A stretch of 7,569 nt of DNA, from the NCBI GenBank assembly GCA_949948825.1, contig CATLIJ010000115.1, positions 1 to 7,569 on the forward strand, given 5' to 3'. Below are positions 1-5,088 of the stretch, in pieces (positions within the stretch are counted from its first letter, which is position 1; each line of letters opens with the position of its first letter). Origin of the DNA: an uncultured Clostridiaceae bacterium (GTDB lineage Bacteria > Bacillota > Clostridia > Lachnospirales > Lachnospiraceae). Made by a program: the position numbers and the translations under genes. The notes beneath the pieces were generated by a model. The model did not search any database, had not been told where the DNA came from, and worked only from the letters and a program-made list of their open reading frames with translations.

Positions 1-105
1 CTCCTGGTCCAAATCCTTATAGGCCCGCTTTACAATCCCCTTATTGCCCAAACCAGCCAAATAATCATCATCTGCCTGCTGAATCTGTTCCCTGACTTCT
101 CCCAT
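1..105 (-). CDS. N-terminal fragment of a probable SWIM zinc-finger (YehQ-like) protein, cut by the window edge
   Basis: An open frame starts at the ATG at 105-103 and runs off the window, giving 35 residues that begin MGEVREQIQQADDDYLAGL and end KRAYKDLDQE. A GAGG Shine-Dalgarno sits at 115-118, nine bases before the ATG. The pattern 'I..ADD.YL.GL.NKG..KRA.KDL' is what I recall from the start of SWIM zinc-finger proteins of Clostridia that accompany MoxR ATPase, VWA and DUF5682 genes. The zinc-binding CxC...CxH motif would lie outside the window, so the family call rests on this N-terminal similarity from memory and on context: it follows a VWA gene and a DUF5682 gene, as yehQ follows yehP and yehM in E. 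coli. SWIM domains bind DNA or protein; the role of this family is unresolved. The reading frame itself is quite secure and the name less so. Confidence 0.6.
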   Translation of the reverse strand, partial: MGEVREQIQQADDDYLAGLGNKGIVKRAYKDLDQE

Positions 106-210
106 TCTCTATTTCCTCTTTGCTGTTTGCTGTGTCATCCATTTTGTTCCTGCCTGTGAGACAAATGGTTTGCTGATTGATTTCCATACAAGCGAGCTTG
201 ACGCCCAAAT
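106..210. other. Intergenic spacer between the AAA/nuclease gene and the SWIM-like gene
   Basis: This 105-base spacer has no convincing sigma-A promoter on the minus strand and no T-tract terminator. It holds an imperfect inverted repeat (CCATTTTGT at 139-147 and ACAAATGG at 161-168, 13-base loop, one bulge) and the ribosome-binding site of the downstream gene at 115-118. It is wider than the other gaps in the window except the one before hydF, so transcription may or may not continue through it. Confidence 0.4.
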
Positions 211-1881
211 TTATGTCAGATCCCCCGCCCCGTGAACTGTAACCATTTTCTCCCGCAAAACCTCCACCTTACATCTGTGTTCTTTGTCTGCCTTATGATA
301 AGCAATCCCCACTGCTAAAATCCTTCCTGTATAATATACACGCTCTCCAAGCTTTCCTTCAAATTTTAATATATAATTTCTGTCTTTTATCTGTTGTATT
401 GCCTCCTCCGGAGTATGATCCACCTTAAGCTCAACCACCAGGCAATCCCCATCCCTTTTGATTGGAAAGAAAATAAAATCCACATACCCCACACCTGCTT
501 TATCCTCACGCTCAATCCGGTATTCATCTCTGGCAGAAAGGTATACCATATTTACGATCAACGTAAGCTCTGCCTCATTGTTATAGTTAAGCAGCGGACT
601 TTCCGTATTATGAGCACAGGTCAGGATCTCAGCCATTGTATCTGTGTCTCCTGCTCTGGTTGCCTCAAGCATCCGTCTGGATTCCTTTGCCAGCCGGTGT
701 ACATATCCCAAAGATGGCTCCTTCTGAATCATATCTGAAAATTTGTCCATCAATTCCTTATTGGGAATTGACACACACCCATTGTCATAATTCAAAAATC
801 CATAAACCACCATGGCCGAAAAAATCTCATCCTTTGTATTCAGATTCATGGCTGTGGCAGCATATTCCCTTGCCTTTGCAAAAACCGCCTCTCCTGCAGT
901 CAAAAGTCCCAGTTCATCCCGCACCGCCGCAACATTTTCCCTGACATAATAAAAAATCTCATCATATGGTCCTGAACTGGTCCAATAATTTCCCATATTA
1001 TTGTTTGTCAAAGCAGCCACTACTGACCGGGGATTATAAATCCGTTTTCCTGACTTTGTATCATATCCATCATACCATAGCTGAAGCCCTTCTTTTGTAA
1101 CATGCTCCTTTTCCAATCCTCTGGCCTGATACCTCCTGTAAAGCTCATCCACCTCTTCCTGGGTGAAACCAAAATATTCGGAATACTTTTCCTCTGAAAT
1201 CATAGTATATTCATAAAACATATTTAATTCTGAGCCACTGGAATATTTTGCAATGGGAAGGATTCCTGTCATATATGCCAGCTCCACATAAGATTTCCCT
1301 TTTAAAAGGTTACTTAAAAACTCCACAAAATCAGCCTTATCTCTATCCTTCACAAAGGTTCTGTGAAAAATATAATCCCACTCATCCAATACAAAAATAA
1401 ACCGGACGCCCTCCTGCTCATAAATATCCCCTAATATATCCCAAAGCGCTTCCTCCGCCTCCGCCCAAACTGCCGGAAATGCCTTTTGCAAATCCCGTCT
1501 CAGCCTTTTTTCCACCCGGCCGATATACTGCTGATAAGTTTTACAATTAGAAGGAGTTTCATTAAAACTGATATAAATTACATGATGTTGATTCAAATGA
1601 TCTTCAAAATATTCCGACCTTCCAATCTTCAGCCTTTGAAACAGATTCCTGCTGTCTGTGCCTTTTCCAAAAAAAGCAGCAATCATGCTTGCTGCCATTG
1701 TTTTTCCAAACCGGCGCGGTCTTGTAATGCAGATATATTTGTTGCTTTTGCCCATAGAGCCATTTTCCGTCACAATAGGAATCAACTCATCTAATATACC
1801 TGATTTATCAATAAAATAAACTGCCTCTGCCTCATCCGAAAATAATCCAAAGGGATTTTTGCTGTTTAGATAAGCTCCCAT
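211..1881 (-). CDS. AAA-ATPase-like protein with C-terminal PD-(D/E)XK nuclease-like domain
   Basis: The protein has 556 residues and matches the AAA-ATPase-like / PDDEXK_9 (DUF1703) family, which is multi-copy in many gut Clostridia and Bacteroidetes and has no established role. Near the N-terminus 'NPFGLF....VYFIDKSGIL' precedes a family-typical P-loop, TRPRRFGKT (about 53-61). A Walker B-like FIFVLDEWD follows (161-169), then YMTGILPI (203-210), a sensor-like strand. The C-terminal nuclease-like core is D468 in GYVDFIFFP, then E484-L-K486 in LVVELK, with Q497 downstream. Length fits the family and nothing looks broken. I chose the ATG at 1881 because AAAGGAG (1893-1899) and AAGGG (1886-1890) precede it; an ATG eight codons upstream (1905) has no such site. 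It begins 55 bases after the VWA stop and looks more A/T-rich than the VWA and DUF5682 genes, which suggests cargo inserted between VWA and the SWIM-like gene. Confidence 0.85.
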   Translation of the reverse strand: MGAYLNSKNPFGLFSDEAEAVYFIDKSGILDELIPIVTENGSMGKSNKYICITRPRRFGKTMAASMIAAFFGKGTDSRNLFQRLKIGRSEYFEDHLNQHHVIYISFNETPSNCKTYQQYIGRVEKRLRRDLQKAFPAVWAEAEEALWDILGDIYEQEGVRFIFVLDEWDYIFHRTFVKDRDKADFVEFLSNLLKGKSYVELAYMTGILPIAKYSSGSELNMFYEYTMISEEKYSEYFGFTQEEVDELYRRYQARGLEKEHVTKEGLQLWYDGYDTKSGKRIYNPRSVVAALTNNNMGNYWTSSGPYDEIFYYVRENVAAVRDELGLLTAGEAVFAKAREYAATAMNLNTKDEIFSAMVVYGFLNYDNGCVSIPNKELMDKFSDMIQKEPSLGYVHRLAKESRRMLEATRAGDTDTMAEILTCAHNTESPLLNYNNEAELTLIVNMVYLSARDEYRIEREDKAGVGYVDFIFFPIKRDGDCLVVELKVDHTPEEAIQQIKDRNYILKFEGKLGERVYYTGRILAVGIAYHKADKEHRCKVEVLREKMVTVHGAGDLT

Positions 1882-1936
1882 TTTACCCTTCTCTCCTTTC
1901 TCCATGCCAGGACTGTTTCTTTAAGGAGTACCAGAG

Positions 1937-3130
1937 TCATCCCCCATTCATCACATTTCCAATAAAATCCCCCAGCATCTCCGGCGTCATAGCCCCCACA
2001 TAAGCCCCCATATCAGCCAGCTTCTGTGCCATATTCCGGTCATAGGCCGGATTGGCATTCTGATCCAGGGCAGTCAGGCAGATCAGTTTTGCCCGACTTT
2101 CTATGATGTTCCGGCATACAGAGAGAAGAGCAGATGTACTTCCGCCCTCACACAGATCAGAAACCAGAATCATCATGGTCCGGTGAGGATTTTCCATCAA
2201 GGTCTCGCAGTACTCCAGGGCTCCCGCTATATATGTGCCGCCTCCCAGCTGAATACTCATAAGAGTTGCCACCGGGTCATCCAGATGGCCGCTTAAATCC
2301 ACTACCTGAGTGTCAAAAATCACCAGCCGCGTATCCAGCATGGGAAGCTTTGCAAAGATTCCTGCCATCACCGCGCTGTGAATCACTGAATCCAGCATGG
2401 ACCCGCTTTCATCCACAGCCAGTATTACCCGCCAGGAATTGTACCGCATGGTACGCTGACTGAAATAGACCTTTTCCAACACTAGCTGCCCGCTGTCCGG
2501 ATCATAATGCTTCAGATTTCTCCGGATGGTCTTTTTCATATCCAGATTCCGCATGGAAGGAACATGGCTCTCTGCATTCCGGTCCAGCCTTCCCAAAAGA
2601 GAACGGCGCAGCTCCTGCTCCAGCTTCTTTGCAATCTCCTCTGCAACTGTCTTTACGATTCTTCTGGCAGTGTCTAACACCTGGCCCTTCATCAGATGTT
2701 TCAGCTGCAGAATGGTCTTTAACAGCTCCTGGTTCGGTTCCAGCTTCTCAAGCACCTCCTGGTCTGTCAAAAGCTCTGTCATCCCATAGACATCCAGGGC
2801 ATGCCGCTCCAGAATTTCCACTGTGGAGCGGGGAAACAATTTCCGAATCCGGGTAATCCAGGAAGCCACCGTCAGCTGGCTCTCTCCGGTCCCTGCTTTA
2901 CGTCTTACCTCCTCCCCCTGCTCCCTTCCATAAAGAAAATCCAGCGCCTCCTCCAAATCCTGACAGGACATGCCGGAAATAGAAGCTGTTCCCTCTCCAA
3001 AAGAAAGCTGTCCTCTGGAATATCCACCTAAAATCAGCCTCCACCGGTTCATTTGGCTGGTATGGAAATGTGGGTCCTCCTGGGTTATTCTTTCCAGTCT
3101 GTCTTCCCTTTCTTCTGTTTGCCCGCTCAT
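1937..3130 (-). CDS. VWA (von Willebrand factor A) domain protein, YehP-like
   Basis: This 397-residue protein has a C-terminal VWA domain from about residue 234. The metal-ion-dependent adhesion site is complete: D240-E-S-G-S244, the threonine of GGGT (299) and the aspartate of VSD (325). The N-terminal half, with 'MNRWRLILGGYS', 'LDFLYGRE' and a charged helical stretch around 'RRIVKTVAEEIAKKLEQELR', is typical of VWA proteins partnered with a MoxR AAA+ ATPase, DUF5682 and SWIM proteins (yehL-yehM-yehP-yehQ). In MoxR/VWA pairs the VWA protein is thought to recruit a client through its metal site while the ATPase remodels it; the client here is unknown. No signal peptide or membrane segment is visible, so it is probably cytoplasmic. 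The ATG at 3130 is preceded by GGAGGTG at 3141-3147 with a 10-base gap; an internal ATG at 3052, before RWRLILGG, lacks a ribosome-binding site. Confidence 0.88.
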   Translation of the reverse strand: MSGQTEEREDRLERITQEDPHFHTSQMNRWRLILGGYSRGQLSFGEGTASISGMSCQDLEEALDFLYGREQGEEVRRKAGTGESQLTVASWITRIRKLFPRSTVEILERHALDVYGMTELLTDQEVLEKLEPNQELLKTILQLKHLMKGQVLDTARRIVKTVAEEIAKKLEQELRRSLLGRLDRNAESHVPSMRNLDMKKTIRRNLKHYDPDSGQLVLEKVYFSQRTMRYNSWRVILAVDESGSMLDSVIHSAVMAGIFAKLPMLDTRLVIFDTQVVDLSGHLDDPVATLMSIQLGGGTYIAGALEYCETLMENPHRTMMILVSDLCEGGSTSALLSVCRNIIESRAKLICLTALDQNANPAYDRNMAQKLADMGAYVGAMTPEMLGDFIGNVMNGG

Positions 3131-3140
3131 CCTTGCGCTG

Positions 3141-3147
3141 CACCTCC
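3141..3147 (-). promoter_or_regulatory. Shine-Dalgarno site of the VWA gene
   Basis: On the minus strand the bases read GGAGGTG, ten bases before the ATG at 3130. This is the best site near the N-terminus and supports the longer start over the internal methionine at 3052. Confidence 0.6.
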
Positions 3148-3159
3148 ATGTCCTTGTTC

Positions 3160-3186
3160 TTTATAGTTCTTTCCGGATAATTACAA
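3160..3186 (-). promoter_or_regulatory. Weak candidate promoter ahead of the VWA gene
   Basis: On the minus strand TTGTAA (3181-3186) and TATAAA (3160-3165) are spaced by 15 bases, with transcription expected to begin a few bases before the VWA ribosome-binding site. The -10 matches the consensus at five of six positions, but the -35 is partial and the spacing is short. It overlaps the stop codon of the upstream small gene. It would let the VWA gene be read independently of the hydF block. Confidence 0.2.
3161..3180 (-). repeat. Imperfect direct repeat bordering the hydF block, downstream copy
   Basis: This copy directly follows the stop codon of the small gene and overlaps the weak candidate promoter of the VWA gene. 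It pairs with 5061-5081 in the same orientation, with about 18 matching positions over 20-21 bases allowing two indels. Confidence 0.4.
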
Positions 3187-3405
3187 AATTTGCCCTTTGC
3201 CCGTATATGGATGGCTCTTTGCATATTCAGCCGCATCTGCCGCAAACTCTCCTGGCTGCATCTTATCAAAATATTCTCTCTGCCACACTGTATAATCAAA
3301 ATTGTCTCTTTTAATAAGAACAATAAAATGCTCCGCATTCACTACTCCCAAATTTTCCACAAGGCATGCAAAACCTTGATCCAAAATCTCTACTGCATTA
3401 TTCAT
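3181..3405 (-). CDS. Small conserved protein, possible antitoxin partner of the PIN remnant
   Basis: A 74-residue acidic protein beginning MNNAVEILDQGFACLVENLG and ending SHPYTGKGQIL, with a central 'AEHFIVLIKRDNFDYTVWQR' stretch. I do not know an assigned function. Short proteins with the pattern 'G...L...LG.V.AE.FI..I.R..FDYT.WQ' seem, from memory, to occur beside PIN-domain genes in Clostridia, where they could act as antitoxins. Here the start ATG overlaps the stop of the PIN remnant in an ATGA arrangement, and a GGAG site (3414-3417) lies eight bases upstream inside the PIN frame, so the two were translationally coupled. No membrane segment or helix-turn-helix is obvious. With the PIN protein destroyed, it may be an orphan. 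The gene is intact and well spaced, so I treat it as real; the antitoxin role is inference. Confidence 0.65.
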   Translation of the reverse strand: MNNAVEILDQGFACLVENLGVVNAEHFIVLIKRDNFDYTVWQREYFDKMQPGEFAADAAEYAKSHPYTGKGQIL

Positions 3406-3639
3406 AAATCTGTCTCCATTCTCCTGATAAATTCTCCTGGAGTAACCAAATAAATATCCTTCGAATCATATTTTAATAAACGGTCATCTGTAGTAATGAA
3501 ATATTTACATTGTGCTACAATCGCGCAGGCAACATGATATGCATCTTTCTCTTTTACACCTGTTTTCATAATTTCATCAGCATATTTTCCGATCTCACTT
3601 TTGTTTCCATCACTAACATATACGCTTGTATATTCTCAC
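3402..3639 (-). pseudogene. PIN-domain (VapC-like) toxin gene, internally deleted
   Basis: Downstream of hydF a strong ribosome-binding site, GGGGAGGG (3646-3653), stands six bases before a GTG at 3639 that opens 'V-R-I-Y-K-R' (M/V-R-I-Y is a common PIN start) but stops within nine codons. In another frame, from 3635 to 3402, 77 residues are clearly the C-terminal half of a PIN protein: 'EYTSVYVSDGNKSEIGKYAD', then EKDAYHVACAI, TTDDRLL and YLVTPGEFIR. The aspartates in KDAYH and TTDD match the third and fourth acidic residues of the PIN active site. The N-terminal part with the first aspartate and the conserved glutamate is missing, so a nuclease cannot be made. An out-of-frame internal deletion near 3626-3630, removing roughly the first half of a protein of about 130-150 residues, explains this. 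PIN proteins of this sort are RNases of type II toxin-antitoxin modules. Confidence 0.75.
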
Positions 3640-3645
3640 TTTCAG

Positions 3646-3653
3646 CCCTCCCC
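3646..3653 (-). promoter_or_regulatory. Strong Shine-Dalgarno site kept in front of the broken PIN gene
   Basis: The minus strand reads GGGGAGGG followed by six bases and the GTG at 3639. It lies only four bases after the hydF stop codon, so the PIN gene was translated right behind hydF. It is better than most ribosome-binding sites in the window although the frame it serves ends after nine codons. Confidence 0.55.
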
Positions 3654-3656
3654 TTT

Positions 3657-4997
3657 TTATCCCCGTAAGCCAAATGAGGAACATAAGACCTCTGCCACAT
3701 CTGGAAACGGCTCCAGACTCCGCTCCAAAATCCCATGAACAAAAGCAATCAAAATCCCATAATTGGTCATCGCCACCCCCTGGTCTCTTGCGCAGGCCAG
3801 CCGGTACTTCATCTCCCGATCATTTAACATACAGGCCCCGCAGTGGACCACCAGCTTAAATCTGGTTAAATCCTCCTCAAACCCAGTACCGGAGGTATAG
3901 ACAAACTCCGGATCTTTGCCGGTAAAGCTTCGAATCCACGCTGGAAGCTTCACCGTTCCAATATCGTTGCATTGCCGGTGATGGGTACATCCTTCGGAAA
4001 TCAAAATCCGATCCGAATCCTGAATCTTTCTCAAAGCGCAAACTCCCTCCACTGCCTGCCGCAAATCTCCCTTATACCGGGCAAAAAGAATCGAAAAAGA
4101 AGTAAGCAGCATGTCCTCTGGCACAAGCTTTGACACCATGCCAAACACCTGACTGTCCGTAATCACAAGAGACGGCCTTTTCCTCAAGCCCTGAAGCGTA
4201 TGAGAAAGCTCTGTCTCACGCGCCGCCACACAAGTACATCCATGATCCAGCAAAGCCCGAATCGTCTGCTGCTGGGGTAAAATCAAACGTCCCTTAGGAG
4301 CAGCCTTGTCAATGGGAGTCACCAGAACCACCACATCTCCCGGGCTTACCAGACCGGCAAGTAAATCCTTATCCTCCTCCTTTTTTCCCATAGCTGCAAG
4401 ACAGTTTTTCAATTCCTCCACTCCGGCCCCGGTTCTGGAACTGACATACAAAACCCGCTGCTCCTGCCTGTGCGGTTTCTTCTCCTCCGCCTCTTTCCCG
4501 CCGGAGTCCATCTTCTCTTTTGATTCCTTCTCCTCCGCCTCTCTCCCGCCGGAGTCCATCTCCTCTGCCAGCTTCCCGTTCGCTTCTTTCCCCTCTCCAT
4601 CCAAAAGATCCGCCTTGTGATACACCACCACATAAGACACCTGTTTTGCCTGAAACAAATCCAGCATTTCCTGGTCCTCACTGGTTTCTCCCACCGTCCC
4701 ATCCACCACCAGGACAGCAAGATCCACCTTATTCAATACCTGACGGCTTTTTTTCACCCGCAGGCTGCCAAGCTCCCCCTCATCATCAATCCCAGGAGTG
4801 TCAATCAACATAACCGGTCCCAAAGGCAAAAGCTCCATGGTTTTAAAAACCGGGTCTGTAGTCGTACCCTTTACCTCTGAAACCACTGCCAGCTCCTGCC
4901 CTGTAACTGCATTTAAAAGACTGGACTTTCCGGCATTTCTTCTGCCAAAAAATCCAATATGAATCCGCTCTCCGGCTGGTGTCTGATTCAATGCCAT
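3657..4997 (-). CDS. hydF: [FeFe]-hydrogenase H-cluster maturation GTPase HydF
   Basis: HydF is the scaffold on which HydE and HydG products become the diiron precursor that is passed to the [FeFe]-hydrogenase. The 446-residue protein shows the GTPase domain with G1 GRRNAGKS (18-25), G2 KGTTTDP (43-49) and G3 DTPG (66-69). G4 is HKAD (127-130) instead of the usual NKxD, and G5-like VSSRTGAG is at 185-192. A dimerisation region follows, then the iron-sulphur cluster motif: C337-x-H339, 45 residues, H385-C386-x-x-C389, which fits CxHx(44-53)HCxxC. About 45 lysine/glutamate-rich residues (134-180) sit between G4 and G5 and make it longer than usual. I chose the ATG at 4997, six bases after GGGAGAG (5004-5010), with homologous 'ERIHIGFFGRRNAGKS' just inside; an in-frame ATG at 5048 adds 17 unlikely residues. 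No hydE, hydG or hydrogenase gene is in the window, and the neighbours are unrelated to hydrogen metabolism. Confidence 0.95.
   Translation of the reverse strand: MALNQTPAGERIHIGFFGRRNAGKSSLLNAVTGQELAVVSEVKGTTTDPVFKTMELLPLGPVMLIDTPGIDDEGELGSLRVKKSRQVLNKVDLAVLVVDGTVGETSEDQEMLDLFQAKQVSYVVVYHKADLLDGEGKEANGKLAEEMDSGGREAEEKESKEKMDSGGKEAEEKKPHRQEQRVLYVSSRTGAGVEELKNCLAAMGKKEEDKDLLAGLVSPGDVVVLVTPIDKAAPKGRLILPQQQTIRALLDHGCTCVAARETELSHTLQGLRKRPSLVITDSQVFGMVSKLVPEDMLLTSFSILFARYKGDLRQAVEGVCALRKIQDSDRILISEGCTHHRQCNDIGTVKLPAWIRSFTGKDPEFVYTSGTGFEEDLTRFKLVVHCGACMLNDREMKYRLACARDQGVAMTNYGILIAFVHGILERSLEPFPDVAEVLCSSFGLRG
4479..4566 (-). repeat. 48-bp tandem duplication inside hydF
   Basis: Two copies (4479-4518 and 4527-4566) match at 38 of 40 bases with a 48-base period. 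They encode two 16-residue units, MDSGGREAEEKESKEK and MDSGGKEAEEKKPHRQ, in the linker between the G4 and G5 motifs. The period is a multiple of three, so the frame is kept. Only two units exist, so it may expand or contract by slippage. Confidence 0.85.
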
Positions 4998-5003
4998 AAA
5001 AAA

Positions 5004-5010
5004 CTCTCCC
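5004..5010 (-). promoter_or_regulatory. Shine-Dalgarno site that fixes the hydF start
   Basis: The minus strand reads GGGAGAG and then six bases before the ATG at 4997. The alternative ATG at 5048 follows no such site. Confidence 0.65.
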
Positions 5011-5060
5011 TTCCAATCTGGTCTCCACCGCAAAATCCCAATCTGCACATCCTGCTCTGT

Positions 5061-5081
5061 TTAAAGTTCCTTTTCCGGTAA
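5061..5081 (-). repeat. Imperfect direct repeat bordering the hydF block, upstream copy
   Basis: This stretch in the DUF5682-hydF spacer aligns with 3161-3180 in the spacer before the VWA gene. On the minus strand the shared parts are TTA, CCGGAAA and GAACT, then TAA, with two small indels and one substitution. Both copies lie between genes, at the two ends of the hydF-PIN-small gene block. It could be an insertion footprint or chance. Confidence 0.4.
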
Positions 5082-5088
5082 GGAGCTG

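Larger units (their letters stand above)
4998..5088. other. Spacer between DUF5682 and hydF
   Basis: This 91-base spacer contains the hydF ribosome-binding site (5004-5010) and the direct repeat at 5061-5081, part of which could form a weak 5-bp hairpin (TCCTT/AAGGA on the minus strand). I see no good promoter or terminator, so hydF is probably read through from upstream. Confidence 0.35.

Noticed and set aside
134..1942. Similarity between the VWA gene end (GGATGAC at 1936-1942) and the spacer before the SWIM-like gene (GGATGAC at 134-140) as an insertion footprint
   Set aside because: Only seven bases match exactly and the flanks align poorly, so chance is the simpler reading.
2898..3338. 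146-codon minus-strand frame overlapping the small gene and the VWA start
   Set aside because: It overlaps two better-supported genes in another frame, and its residues do not form a recognisable protein.
4479..4566. Repeat pair as a CRISPR array
   Set aside because: There are only two units, an 8-base gap rather than a spacer, and the frame is preserved within hydF.
4997..5048. Longer hydF start at 5048
   Set aside because: The 17 extra residues lack a ribosome-binding site and precede the normal HydF start; GGGAGAG at 5004-5010 points to 4997.
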